A stretch of 47,929 nucleotides of DNA from Micromonospora tulbaghiae. GTDB lineage: Bacteria; Actinomycetota; Actinomycetes; Mycobacteriales; Micromonosporaceae. Both the position numbers and the translations under genes were made by a program. The stretch is from positions 1-47,929 of the forward strand of contig NZ_FMCQ01000006.1 in the NCBI RefSeq assembly GCF_900091605.1. The letters are read 5' to 3'. Shown here piece after piece: positions 8,391-16,578 of the stretch (position 1 is the stretch's first letter; each line of letters begins with the position of its first letter). The notes beneath the pieces were generated by a model that ran no database searches, was not told the origin of the DNA, and saw only the letters and a program-made list of their open reading frames with translations.

Positions 8391-8960
8391 GTGGATCGGG
8401 AGACGTTCTGGGACATCGTGGAGCGGGCGCGCCGTGCCGCGGGACGCGAGACGGTCACCGCCGAGGGGGCCGACGTCGTGGCCCGGCACCTGGTCGCGGA
8501 GCTGTCGGTGCTGAGTCCGGCGGCGATCGTGGGCTTCGAGCAGGCATACGACGACGTGACCGAGGAGGGGTGGCGCTGGGACCTGTGGGCGGCCGCCTAC
8601 CTGATGCGCGGCGGCTGCTCGGACGACGGGTTCGACTACTTCCGCGGCTGGCTGGTCGCGCAGGGGCGGGCGGTCTGGGAGCGGGCCGTCGCCGATCCCG
8701 ACTCACTCGCCGGGGCCGGCGTCGACCCGGACGACGACGCGGTCGAGTGCGAGGCGGTACTGAGCGCGGCGGGCGACGCCTACGCCCAGGCGACCGGCGG
8801 CGGCACCGACGCGTTCTGGGAGGCGCTCGACGCCGCCGACCGGGCTGCTCCCGTCCAGGCGCCGGCCGACCCGGCCGGTGAGGACTTCGACTTCGACGAC
8901 GACGAGCAGATGCGCGCCCGCCTGCCGCGCCTGAGCGCGATCTACCGGCCGGTGGAATGA
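8391..8960 (+). CDS. DUF4240 domain protein
   Basis: The 189-residue protein matches the DUF4240 pattern: an N-terminal DRETFWDIVERAR, then DLWAAAYLMRGGCSDDGFDYFRGWLVAQGR, a two-helix module with the conserved acidic residues and FRGWL motif. The tail is acidic (EDFDFDDDEQMRAR). The family has no known reaction; members often sit in accessory, immunity-like or conflict gene sets, but that is only context. The GTG start lies six bases after a TACGGT -10 hexamer. Its stop overlaps a possible start of the following gene (ATGA at 8957), suggesting one transcript with the DUF3800-like and BtrH-like genes. Confidence 0.85.
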   Translation: MDRETFWDIVERARRAAGRETVTAEGADVVARHLVAELSVLSPAAIVGFEQAYDDVTEEGWRWDLWAAAYLMRGGCSDDGFDYFRGWLVAQGRAVWERAVADPDSLAGAGVDPDDDAVECEAVLSAAGDAYAQATGGGTDAFWEALDAADRAAPVQAPADPAGEDFDFDDDEQMRARLPRLSAIYRPVE

Positions 8961-9028
8961 GGCGTCACGGCCCGCCGCCGAACCGATCCGGGTTAACCGC
9001 TGGTCCGCCGCGGGCCGGGTGGGCGAGC

Positions 9029-10096
9029 ATGGTCGGCATGGCCGGGTCGACGGGTGCGAGGCTGCCGCTCCAGGGCGGGCTGCCACCCGGCGAGGCGCTG
9101 ACCGGTGCGGTGCTGGAGATCGCCTGCGACGAGTCCGGCTTCTCCGGCACCAACCTGCTCGACCCGGCCACCCCGGTGATCGTCCACGCCAGCGTCGACC
9201 TGAGCCGTGACGAGGCGGCCGCGTTGATCGGTACGCTGCGGTCCGGGTTCCGGTTCTCGCCCGACGAGGTCAAGTCCCGGCAGTTCCTGCGCCGCCGCGA
9301 AGCCGCCGAGGCGGTGGAGTGGTTCCTGTCGGCGCTGCGCGGCCGGGCGCACGTGCACCTGGTCGACAAGGAGTTCTTCCTCGCCACCCGGGTCGTCGAC
9401 CTGCTGCTGGCCGAACCGTCGTACGCGGCGGGCACCCGCCTCGCCGGTGACCGGCGTCCGGCCGCGACGGCGCTGCACCGGGCCGGGCGGGCGGCCGGAC
9501 CCGACTGGGCGGTCTTCCTCGCCGCCGTGGTCGAGATGCTGCGCACCAAGCGGCGGGACCGGGCGGACGACCGGAGCGTGGCACGATTCTTCGCCGCGCG
9601 GGACGCGCTGCGGCGCCACGTCCGCGACGACGCGCAGGCCGGCGCGGTTCTCGACGCGCTCGACCCGGCCCGGGTGGCAGCCGTGCAGGCCCGGTTGTAC
9701 GCGGGCGACCGGACGATCCCGCCGCCGCTGGAGCCGCTGCTGCCGGCGCTGGCCGAGACCGTCCTGCACTGGAGCGGCGGCCGCCGGCGGGTGCTGGTGA
9801 TCCACGACGAGCAGAGCGCGCTCACCGAGGACCGGCTGCGCCGCCTGCAGGCGGCACTGGCGGCCGGCGATCCGGCCGGCCCGTCACCGCTGGCCGGGCT
9901 GGTGATGACCGATTCGCGCGACGACCCGCGCGTCCAGGCCGCCGACCTGCTCGCCGGGGTGGCCCGCCGGATGCCCGGCGTCCCCGGCGACGGGCCGCTG
10001 CGCCCGCTGCTCTCCCCGGCCCCCGGCCACGACCCGGGCGCCGCAGCCGTGGCGCACGACCCGAACGCCGTGACGGCGGAACAGGAGTCGACGTGA
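9029..10096 (+). CDS. DUF3800-like protein (RNase H-fold nuclease-like)
   Basis: About 355 residues from this start. Three landmarks of DUF3800-type proteins are visible: an early acidic motif EIACDESG, a central VLVIHDEQ strand with acidic residues, and a C-terminal DSRDDPRVQAADLLAGVARR, in which the QxADLLAG helix carries a further conserved Asp. The family is thought to have an RNase H-like fold and may be a nuclease or transposon-derived protein, but no reaction is established. The frame is open back to ATG 8957, which overlaps the preceding stop; I prefer ATG 9029, with 9038 also possible, because the segment between looks non-coding. The 3' end overlaps the BtrH-like start by GTGA. Confidence 0.7.
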   Translation: MVGMAGSTGARLPLQGGLPPGEALTGAVLEIACDESGFSGTNLLDPATPVIVHASVDLSRDEAAALIGTLRSGFRFSPDEVKSRQFLRRREAAEAVEWFLSALRGRAHVHLVDKEFFLATRVVDLLLAEPSYAAGTRLAGDRRPAATALHRAGRAAGPDWAVFLAAVVEMLRTKRRDRADDRSVARFFAARDALRRHVRDDAQAGAVLDALDPARVAAVQARLYAGDRTIPPPLEPLLPALAETVLHWSGGRRRVLVIHDEQSALTEDRLRRLQAALAAGDPAGPSPLAGLVMTDSRDDPRVQAADLLAGVARRMPGVPGDGPLRPLLSPAPGHDPGAAAVAHDPNAVTAEQEST

Positions 10097-11082
10097 TCCT
10101 CGACGACGTGACGCCGACCGGTGGGGCGCACTGCGAGACCACCACGCTCGGCGTGCTGACGCGGCACGCCGGCCTGGACCTGTCCGAGCCCATGCTGTTC
10201 GGCCTCGGCGAAGGGCTCGGCTTCGTCTACTGGGACGCCAAGAGCATGGACGTGCCGTTCCTCGGCGGGCGCACCAAGCCGCTGTGCGTGACCCGGGCCG
10301 CAGCCGGCCGCCTCGGCCTGGACCTGCGCGTCCGCGAGACGACGTCGGCGGCCAAGGCGTGGCGCGACGTCACCGACGCGCTGGACGCCGGGCATCCGGT
10401 CGGCCTGCAACTGGACTCGTACCACCTGGACTACTTCACGACGAAGGTCCACTTCGGTGGGCACACGGTGGCGATGTACGGCTACGACGACACCCACGCC
10501 CACCTGGTCGACACCGCCCAGCAGGGCGGTGCGGTGACCACCACGCTGGAGAGCCTGGCGCGGGCGCGCGCCGCGCGCGGACCGATGACCGCGCGCCACC
10601 TGTCGTACACGCTCACCGCGCCCGGCGCCCCGCCGGACCTGGACGCCGCCGTCCGCGCGGCGGTACGCGCCAACGCCGGGGCGTTCCTCGACCCGCCGAT
10701 CGCCAACCTCGGCCACCGGGGGATCGCCACCGCCGCCGCCCGGGTGACCCGCTGGCTGGACCGCGCCGCCGATCCGGCCCGCGACCTTCCGCTCGCCGCG
10801 ACGCTCATGGAACGTGGTGGCACCGGCGGCGCGCTGTTCCGTGCCGTGTACCGCGACTTCCTCGCCGAGGCCGCCGCCGTCACCGGCGACGCGCGGGTGC
10901 GGCGGGCACAGCGGATGTACGCCGACATCGCGCCGCTGTGGACCGCCGTCGCCGACCACGTCGCCACCGCCGGCCGGACCGGCGACGCCACCCACCTGAC
11001 CCGCGCGTCGGCGGTCCTGGCCGACCTGGCCGTCCGTGAACGGGAGGCGATGACGGTGCTGGCCGCCGTGGACGCCGGGTAG
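10093..11082 (+). CDS. BtrH N-terminal domain/DUF4872 family protein
   Basis: A 329-residue protein resembling BtrH, the acyltransferase of butirosin biosynthesis that moves an acyl group from a carrier protein to an amine. It has the papain-like landmarks of the BtrH N-terminal domain: GGAHCETT with candidate nucleophile Cys14, and HFGGHTVAMYGYDD with candidate His124 followed by Asp residues. The C-terminal half is helical (DUF4872-like). It starts at GTG overlapping the previous stop (GTGA). No carrier protein, aminoglycoside or NRPS gene is nearby, so the substrate is unknown and the enzyme might act as a peptidase or transferase in a small modifying system. Confidence 0.8.
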   Translation: MILDDVTPTGGAHCETTTLGVLTRHAGLDLSEPMLFGLGEGLGFVYWDAKSMDVPFLGGRTKPLCVTRAAAGRLGLDLRVRETTSAAKAWRDVTDALDAGHPVGLQLDSYHLDYFTTKVHFGGHTVAMYGYDDTHAHLVDTAQQGGAVTTTLESLARARAARGPMTARHLSYTLTAPGAPPDLDAAVRAAVRANAGAFLDPPIANLGHRGIATAAARVTRWLDRAADPARDLPLAATLMERGGTGGALFRAVYRDFLAEAAAVTGDARVRRAQRMYADIAPLWTAVADHVATAGRTGDATHLTRASAVLADLAVREREAMTVLAAVDAG

Positions 11083-11085
11083 CCG

Positions 11086-11526
11086 TCAGCCGAGCTGCTC
11101 GGCCAGCGCCACGATGACGCCCGCCGGGCCGCGCAGGTAGCAGAGCCGGTAGACGTCGCCGTAGTCCGCCACCTCACCGATCAGCTCGCCGCCGTGGGCC
11201 CGCAGCCGGGCCACCGTGTCGTCGACGTCGTCCACGGCGAACATGACCGATCGCAGGCCCAGCGTGTTCGGCGGCGCGTCCACCGGTTCGGCGGCGACCA
11301 GCGCCGGCGCCCGGAACCGCGTCAGTTCGAGCTTGCCGTGGCCGTCCGGCGTACGCATCATCGCGATGTCCACCCGTACGCCGTCCATGCCGTTGACCCG
11401 GTCCACCCAGGCGCCCTCGACCGGCATCTCGCCCTCCACCTCCATGCCGAGTTCGGTGAAGAAGGCGATCGCGGCCGGCAGGTCGTCCACCACGACGCTG
11501 ACGTGGTCCATCCGCTGAAGCGTCAC
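11086..11526 (-). CDS. VOC family (glyoxalase-like) protein
   Basis: A 146-residue vicinal-oxygen-chelate protein with the paired beta-alpha-beta-beta-beta halves: MDHVSVVVDDLPAAIAFFTELGMEVEGE at the N-terminus and LRSVMFAVDDVDDTVARLRAHGGELIGEV in the second half. Possible metal ligands are His in MDHV and Glu residues in LELTRF and the second half. The start is GTG, six bases after TATGCT on the minus strand, pointing to a leaderless transcript of its own. The HEAT-like gene lies 30 bases upstream on the same strand. Substrate unknown; members include isomerases, dioxygenases and resistance proteins. Confidence 0.85.
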   Translation of the reverse strand: MTLQRMDHVSVVVDDLPAAIAFFTELGMEVEGEMPVEGAWVDRVNGMDGVRVDIAMMRTPDGHGKLELTRFRAPALVAAEPVDAPPNTLGLRSVMFAVDDVDDTVARLRAHGGELIGEVADYGDVYRLCYLRGPAGVIVALAEQLG

Positions 11527-11532
11527 GCCCCG

Positions 11533-11538
11533 AGCATA
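11533..11538 (-). promoter_or_regulatory. Leaderless promoter -10 TATGCT
   Basis: On the minus strand TATGCT ends six bases before the GTG of the VOC gene. This supports GTG 11526 over the internal ATG at 11511. Confidence 0.5.
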
Positions 11539-11556
11539 GGGCGACGTCCGGCGTGG

Positions 11557-14500
11557 TCAGCTCATGTCGAGCGTGTACGCGGCCTCCCGCACGTCGGCGT
11601 CCGGGTGCCGCCGCAACCCGAGTAGCAGCTCCCGCCACGGCGTCTTCCAGCCGAACTCCGACCCGTGCGCGACGAGCGCCACCGCGAACAGCCCGCCGGC
11701 CAGGTCGCCGCGCCCGGCGAGGCGGGCCACCGTGCCGGCGAGGGCCGCCGGGTCGGGCCGCCGCCGCGTGGTGAGCAGGCGATCGCCGACGCGTTGCGCG
11801 GTGCGCACCGCGACCACGGGCCGGCCCGCGCAGAGCGCGGCGACCTCGTCCAGGTCGTCGAGGCGGCCGAGATCGACGAGCAGCCCGGTGGCCGTACCCA
11901 GGAAGGTGTCCCGGCCGGCGAGCCACCGCGCGGCCTCGACCAGCCCGGCCCGGTCGGCGGCGGCCGGGCGGCTGTCGGACCACAGGGCCGCGCCCTCCGC
12001 GAGCAGCTCGACGCGCCGCCGGGCGGGCCGGTCGGCGGCCGGACCGCCCGGGTCGTCGTCGGCGGCGTCCCGCTCCACCAGCCGGGTCAGCGCGGCCCGG
12101 AACGCGGCGTCGCCACCGGCCCGCAGCAGGTTCGCCACCCCGATGCCCGGCGTCGTCTCGTCCGGGTCGGTGAGCCGGTCCACGACCAGGTCGGTGACGC
12201 CGGTCAGCCACGGCCACCACTCGCCGAGCGCGTCGAACGCCGCGCGGCGGACCTCCCGGTCGTCGGCCCGGCACGCCTGCACCACGAGCGCGGCGTAGGT
12301 GCGGCGGTGGCGCTGCGAGATCCCGGACGGGTACGCGCCGAGCACCGCCCGCCGCTCCTCCCGGCCGGCGTGCACCGCCGCGCGCAGGACCGCCCAGCCC
12401 GCCTCGGAGCCCAGCCGCTGCCGGGCGGCGGAGACGATCGCCGCGCGCACGTCGCGGTGCGTGCCCGGATCGGCGTACGCCTCACCGAGCGCCGCCATCA
12501 CGTCCACGTGCGCGTAGCGGGCCAGGAGCCGGGCGGCCTCCTTGCGGCTGGTGACCTTCGCGGCGCCGGTCAGCACCCCGCCCAGCAGCTCGGCCAGCCG
12601 GGCCGGTGGGACGTACCGGGCGGCCCGCCCGGCGGCGTACAGCGCGACGCGTGCCCGATCGCCGTCGGCGTACCCGAGCAGCACCGGGAACGCCTCGTCC
12701 GGCCGGTCGGTCCAGACCAGCGCGCCCAGCGCCGCCTCGGCGACCGGCACCTCGGACGCGTCGACGTGGCGCAGCACCAGCTCGCGTCCGGCCGGGCCGG
12801 CCCCGGCGGCGGCCTGGATCGCCGCCGCCCGCTGCCACACCCGGTGACCGGAGTCGGCGACGACGCGCGCCTGGAGCGCCACGAAGCGTTCCTGGTGGCG
12901 CGGGAGCCACCGTTGCGCGTGCCGCGCCGGGCCGGGGACCCACCGCTTCCCGTTCTCCACGAACCGGCCGCGCGGGGGCCGGTCCAGCACCCGGTCGAGC
13001 AGGTCGGTGCGGGACGTGCAGACGATCGCCCACACCTCGCCGATCGCGATCGCCGACGCGTCGATGTCGAGCACCTCGGCGACGCGCCGCGAGCGGGTAC
13101 GCGGATCGGCGAGCCAGAGCCCGGCCGCCGTACGGGCCACCGAGGGCAGGGTGTCCGGCCCGATGGTCCGGCGCAGCATGTCCTGCAGGTCCGGCAGACG
13201 CCAGGCCCGCCGGCCGAGCGCGTGGGTGAACGCGAACAGCAACCCGTACCGGCCGCGCGCCATGCCGGCCTCGATCCGGCCGCGCAGCCGGTCGAACACC
13301 ACCGCCTCCTGGCCGTGCCGCAGCACGGTGTCGAGCCGGCGCAGCACCGGCACCGTCGCGTCGCTGCTCACCACGTCGATCGTGAGCAGTGCCCACTCGA
13401 CCAGCTCCGGCACGTCCACGTGATGCGTGAGGACGTCGACAGCGAGCCGGCTCAACGCGGTGGTGGTGGTCGCCGAGGTGTCCCGGGCGTCGACCGCGTC
13501 GGTGGTGAGCCCGGTCAGCCCACCGGCACTCGTGGCGGTGAGCAGCGGCGCCACAGTGGCGAGCGCGGTGAGCGCGGCCGCGCGTACCGGGTCCTGCTCG
13601 TTGCGCAGCCGGCCGAGCCGGACCACCACCTGGGCCACCGTGCGCGGGTCGCGGGAGCGTCGCGCGGCCGCCACCAGCAGCCGCCAGCCGTCCGCCCGTT
13701 CGTCCGCGTCACCCGAGCGCAGCGCCGCGCTCGCCGACGCGGACGCCTCCGGCCAGGGCAGGTACGCGCTCCAGAACCGCACCTGCTCCTCCCGCTCGCG
13801 GACCGACGGCAGGGTCAGCACCCGGGCCGCCTCGCGCGCCCGTACCGCCGCCGGCAGCACCTCCATCACCTGGGCGCCGGGCAGCGACGCCGTGGTGTCG
13901 GTGTCGGCCAGCGCCCCGTCGTACAGCTCGGCGCGGCGGCTCGGTGCGACGGCGCGCAGCAACGCGGCCAGCGCGCGATCGTGCTCCCGCAGCCGGGCGG
14001 CCAGCGGGACCAGTTCGCCCGTGGGCAGCGCGGCGAGGCGGTGCAGCAGCGCCCGGGGCAGCGTGGTCCGTGCCAGCCAGGCCGCGCGGGCGGGCGACGT
14101 GAGCAGGCGTACGACCCGGCGCGCGTCGTATGCGGCGAGCCGCCCGTACGCGACGAGCGGGCCGGGCAGCGACTCCTCGGGCGCGTACCCGTCGAGCAGG
14201 TCCAGCGCCCGCGCCGGATCGCCGCGCAGCACCGCGCCGGCGACCTCCGCCCAGATCCGCCCGCGCGACTCCGGCGGGGCCACGGCCATCCGCTCACCGG
14301 TGCGCGCCAGCACGATGTCGGAGTGCGACCGCATCAGCCGTTCGGCGTTCAGCGCGTGCTCCAGGTCGGGCAGCCAGGCCCGTACCGTCTCGGGGCCGCA
14401 GGCCGGCAGCAACGCGGCGGCCTCGTGGTCACCGAACCGCTCGCGTACCCCGATGATCAGCGCGTCGGCGACGGCCGGCGCCGGGTTGCGGCGCAGCGCC

Positions 14501-14829
14501 CGGTAGACGCACCGCCGCGCGTTCGCCGGCCGGTCGGTCAGGTCGGAGGGCGTTACGCCGGCCCGCACGGCGGCGCTCAGCGCGGTGGCGGCGATCGACG
14601 GATCCGGATCGAACGTCGCGGCCAGGACGGCCGCGGTGTCCCGGGTCGCCAGCGCGGCGAGCAGCGCGAGACGCCGCTCGTACGGTCCGTGCCGGCGCAG
14701 GTCGGCGCAGACCTGCGCCCGTTCGGGCGCGGTGCGTGCCCACGCCACGAGGTGCCGCGTCCGATCACGGTGGGGCAGCGGGTCGAGGGCGGTCAGCAGA
14801 TCACGGGTGGCGGTGAGCACGGCGCTCAT
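11557..14829 (-). CDS. Large HEAT-repeat-like protein of unknown function
   Basis: I do not recognise a named family. The 1,090-residue protein is almost entirely helical, rich in Ala, Arg and Leu, with repeated helix pairs of roughly 30-45 residues (for example RRLALLAALATRDTAAVLAATFDPDPSIAATALSAAVRAG and AAFDALGEWWPWLTGVTDLVVDRL), as in HEAT or armadillo solenoids. No signal peptide or membrane segment is seen, so it is probably a cytoplasmic scaffold. Single repeats are degenerate. The start is uncertain: ATG 14829 (MSAVLTATRDLL) is chosen, while GTG 14865 in the same frame has a weak GGA-type site. The VOC gene follows after 30 bases on the same strand. Confidence 0.75.
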   Translation of the reverse strand: MSAVLTATRDLLTALDPLPHRDRTRHLVAWARTAPERAQVCADLRRHGPYERRLALLAALATRDTAAVLAATFDPDPSIAATALSAAVRAGVTPSDLTDRPANARRCVYRALRRNPAPAVADALIIGVRERFGDHEAAALLPACGPETVRAWLPDLEHALNAERLMRSHSDIVLARTGERMAVAPPESRGRIWAEVAGAVLRGDPARALDLLDGYAPEESLPGPLVAYGRLAAYDARRVVRLLTSPARAAWLARTTLPRALLHRLAALPTGELVPLAARLREHDRALAALLRAVAPSRRAELYDGALADTDTTASLPGAQVMEVLPAAVRAREAARVLTLPSVREREEQVRFWSAYLPWPEASASASAALRSGDADERADGWRLLVAAARRSRDPRTVAQVVVRLGRLRNEQDPVRAAALTALATVAPLLTATSAGGLTGLTTDAVDARDTSATTTTALSRLAVDVLTHHVDVPELVEWALLTIDVVSSDATVPVLRRLDTVLRHGQEAVVFDRLRGRIEAGMARGRYGLLFAFTHALGRRAWRLPDLQDMLRRTIGPDTLPSVARTAAGLWLADPRTRSRRVAEVLDIDASAIAIGEVWAIVCTSRTDLLDRVLDRPPRGRFVENGKRWVPGPARHAQRWLPRHQERFVALQARVVADSGHRVWQRAAAIQAAAGAGPAGRELVLRHVDASEVPVAEAALGALVWTDRPDEAFPVLLGYADGDRARVALYAAGRAARYVPPARLAELLGGVLTGAAKVTSRKEAARLLARYAHVDVMAALGEAYADPGTHRDVRAAIVSAARQRLGSEAGWAVLRAAVHAGREERRAVLGAYPSGISQRHRRTYAALVVQACRADDREVRRAAFDALGEWWPWLTGVTDLVVDRLTDPDETTPGIGVANLLRAGGDAAFRAALTRLVERDAADDDPGGPAADRPARRRVELLAEGAALWSDSRPAAADRAGLVEAARWLAGRDTFLGTATGLLVDLGRLDDLDEVAALCAGRPVVAVRTAQRVGDRLLTTRRRPDPAALAGTVARLAGRGDLAGGLFAVALVAHGSEFGWKTPWRELLLGLRRHPDADVREAAYTLDMS

Positions 14830-14873
14830 TGTGCCGGTGTGCGGGCGGGCGCTGCTGTCCCTCACGCTTATTC

Positions 14874-14893
14874 CGCAATTCCTATGGAAATTG
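14874..14893. promoter_or_regulatory. AT-rich imperfect palindrome between divergent genes
   Basis: CAATTCC, three bases, GGAAATTG forms an imperfect dyad in the most AT-rich part of the 14830-15072 gap, between the HEAT-like gene and the sulfotransferase. It could be an operator; nothing else coding is seen in the gap. Confidence 0.3.
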
Positions 14894-14925
14894 TAGATTT
14901 TCAGCTTTCTCCCAGCTGTCCGGGA

Positions 14926-14954
14926 TTGACATCAATCGGACCGTCGGGGATATT
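14926..14954 (+). promoter_or_regulatory. Sigma-70-type promoter of the sulfotransferase gene
   Basis: A perfect TTGACA -35 (14926-14931), a 17-base spacer and GATATT as -10 (14949-14954). Transcription would start near 14961, leaving a leader of about 110 bases before the ATG at 15073. Confidence 0.6.
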
Positions 14955-15072
14955 CCTAGCGGCGCGTCGGGGCGCGGGGCGGAGCAGGCGAGGTCTGCGG
15001 ACTTCACCTGCGTGACGTGCGGAAAGGTGTTCGTGCTGCCCCTGCTCCGCGGGGTCCGGATGAGGTTGGGAA

Positions 15073-15966
15073 ATGATTAATCGGGCCGTCGAATTCGCCA
15101 AGCACAATTCGCCGAATTCTCTGCGGGTCAAGGCCCGGCGGGCACAGATGGAAGCACGCAACGCCCGAATGCGACTCACCGTTCCGGTGGTGGAACGCAG
15201 CGAGTTCGACAACATCTTCCACTGCACCGTCCGCAAGACCGGCAGCCAGTGGATCAAGGCGCTGTTCAGCGACCCGGCCGTCTACCGCCACTGCGGGCTG
15301 CTGCCGTACGACCCGCGCTTCTACTCCGGCGGCGCGACCGCGCCGGTCCCGGCCGGGCGTGTGGGCCTGGCCATCTTCCTCTCCCACAAGCGGTTCGAGG
15401 CCGTCCCCAAGGCCGGCAGCTACCGCGCGTTCTTCGTGATCCGCGATCCGCGCGACGTGGTCGTGTCCAGCTACTTCTCGCTGCGCAACTCGCACGCCCC
15501 GATGGGCGACATCCCACAGGCGCGCAAGGCCCTCCAGGAACTGCCGAAGAAGGAGGGCATGCTCTACGTCATCGACCGGCTGCGCGACAAGAAGCAGTTC
15601 GCACAGATGCGGTCCTGGGGGGTCGCGCCGAGCGACGAGACGTTCCGGCTGTTCCGCTACGAGGACCTGACCGGCGAACGGCAGACCGAGGAGGTCGACC
15701 AGCTCATGCGGCACTGCGGCATCACCCTGCCGCCGGCCGAGCTGGAGGCGCTGCTGACCCGCTACAGCTTCACCAAGATGAAGAAGTCGAAGGAGACGCC
15801 CGGGCGGATCTCCCACTACCGCAAGGGCGCGTCCGGCGACTGGCGCAACCACTTCGACGACGACATCTACGCCGCGTACACGGCCGCCGCCGGCGACCTC
15901 GCCGAGATCCTCGGCTACCCCGCCCGGGACGAGGAGCGGAACGGGCAGGAGTCCGCCGCCCGGTAG
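15073..15966 (+). CDS. PAPS-dependent sulfotransferase domain protein
   Basis: The 297-residue protein carries the three classical sulfotransferase signatures. VRKTGSQW (53-60) is the 5'-phosphosulfate loop. RDPRDVVVSSYFS (124-136) gives the Arg and Ser that bind the 3'-phosphate. RKGASGDWRNHF (250-261) is the C-terminal PAPS-binding motif. The usual loop reads KTGTTW or similar, so the Ser-Gln here is a mild variant. A basic N-terminal helix (residues 1-35) precedes the core; there is no clear signal peptide. It should move sulfate from PAPS to an alcohol or amine of a lipid, sugar or metabolite. ATG 15073 has a GAGG/GGGAA ribosome site. No carrier or biosynthetic cluster flanks it, so the acceptor is unknown. 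Confidence 0.88.
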   Translation: MINRAVEFAKHNSPNSLRVKARRAQMEARNARMRLTVPVVERSEFDNIFHCTVRKTGSQWIKALFSDPAVYRHCGLLPYDPRFYSGGATAPVPAGRVGLAIFLSHKRFEAVPKAGSYRAFFVIRDPRDVVVSSYFSLRNSHAPMGDIPQARKALQELPKKEGMLYVIDRLRDKKQFAQMRSWGVAPSDETFRLFRYEDLTGERQTEEVDQLMRHCGITLPPAELEALLTRYSFTKMKKSKETPGRISHYRKGASGDWRNHFDDDIYAAYTAAAGDLAEILGYPARDEERNGQESAAR

Positions 15967-15993
15967 TGCGGCCGACAGGGCTGGGTGAGAAGA

Positions 15994-16506
15994 ATGCCGA
16001 ACCGGGAGAGGATCATTGCTTCCCTGGATACCGCCGGGGTGGAGGTGGTCGACTTCCATTGGGACTCCGCCGGGCTGCCGGCCTCGGCGGCCTGGATGCT
16101 CTCCGCCTGCTCCACCGAGGACGGCAGGGAGGAGGTCGGATTCATGTTCGACGACTCGTCTCTGATCGAGGGCGCCAACGCGGCTTGGTGGGACTTCGCG
16201 TACACGGGCCGGTTGTTCGACGAAGAGGGGTGCTTTCTCGTCTCGGTCGGGCCGGTCGATGGAGAGCCGTCAGCGGGGCCGCACTGGGCCCGGGTACGGC
16301 TGCGCGACGCGTGGGATGTCATTGGCAAGGGAGTGGACTGGGGTGTACTGGGGGGCCCTCCTGGGCGACCTGGCTTCGTCATGATGGCGCTGGACGAGCG
16401 TGTGGTCATCGGCGCGACCACCTGGAGCGGATTCATCAGCGTCATGAGGCTGGCAGATCCGACGACGGCCGAGCCGATCCGCCGGGCGATGGGTTTGCAC
16501 AGCTGA
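15994..16506 (+). CDS. Hypothetical protein, about 170 residues
   Basis: Not recognised. The 170-residue protein has no signal peptide or membrane helix and is acidic and rich in Trp and Asp (DFHWDSAG, AAWWDFAYTGRLFDEEGCFLVSVGPVDG, DVIGKGVDWGVLGG). This suggests a small alpha/beta fold, like the many one-off immunity-type or SMI1-like proteins of actinomycetes, but no motif proves that. GTG 15985 is in frame, but ATG 15994 is favoured because GAGAAG lies just before it. It is downstream of the sulfotransferase on the same strand with a short gap and may share its promoter. Confidence 0.65.
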   Translation: MPNRERIIASLDTAGVEVVDFHWDSAGLPASAAWMLSACSTEDGREEVGFMFDDSSLIEGANAAWWDFAYTGRLFDEEGCFLVSVGPVDGEPSAGPHWARVRLRDAWDVIGKGVDWGVLGGPPGRPGFVMMALDERVVIGATTWSGFISVMRLADPTTAEPIRRAMGLHS

Positions 16507-16566
16507 GTCGGAGAGTCAGACCGGCCGTTCCTCAGGCGCCCGGCTACTCGTACCCCGCGGCCGCCG

Positions 16567-16572
16567 TATGCT
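16567..16572 (+). promoter_or_regulatory. Leaderless promoter -10 TATGCT
   Basis: TATGCT ends six bases before GTG 16579 of the AraC-type gene, with no Shine-Dalgarno sequence. Confidence 0.5.
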
Positions 16573-16578
16573 CCTGCC

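Noticed and set aside
10093..11082. BtrH-like gene as part of a butirosin-type aminoglycoside pathway
   Set aside because: No 2-deoxy-scyllo-inosose, carrier protein or glycosyltransferase genes are present.
11665..15015. 1,116-residue plus-strand open frame opposite the HEAT-like gene
   Set aside because: Arg/Gly/Pro-rich with no domain or ribosome site; a GC-rich antisense shadow.
15073..15966. Sulfotransferase as evidence of a biosynthetic gene cluster
   Set aside because: No PKS, NRPS, terpene or glycosyltransferase genes lie around it.
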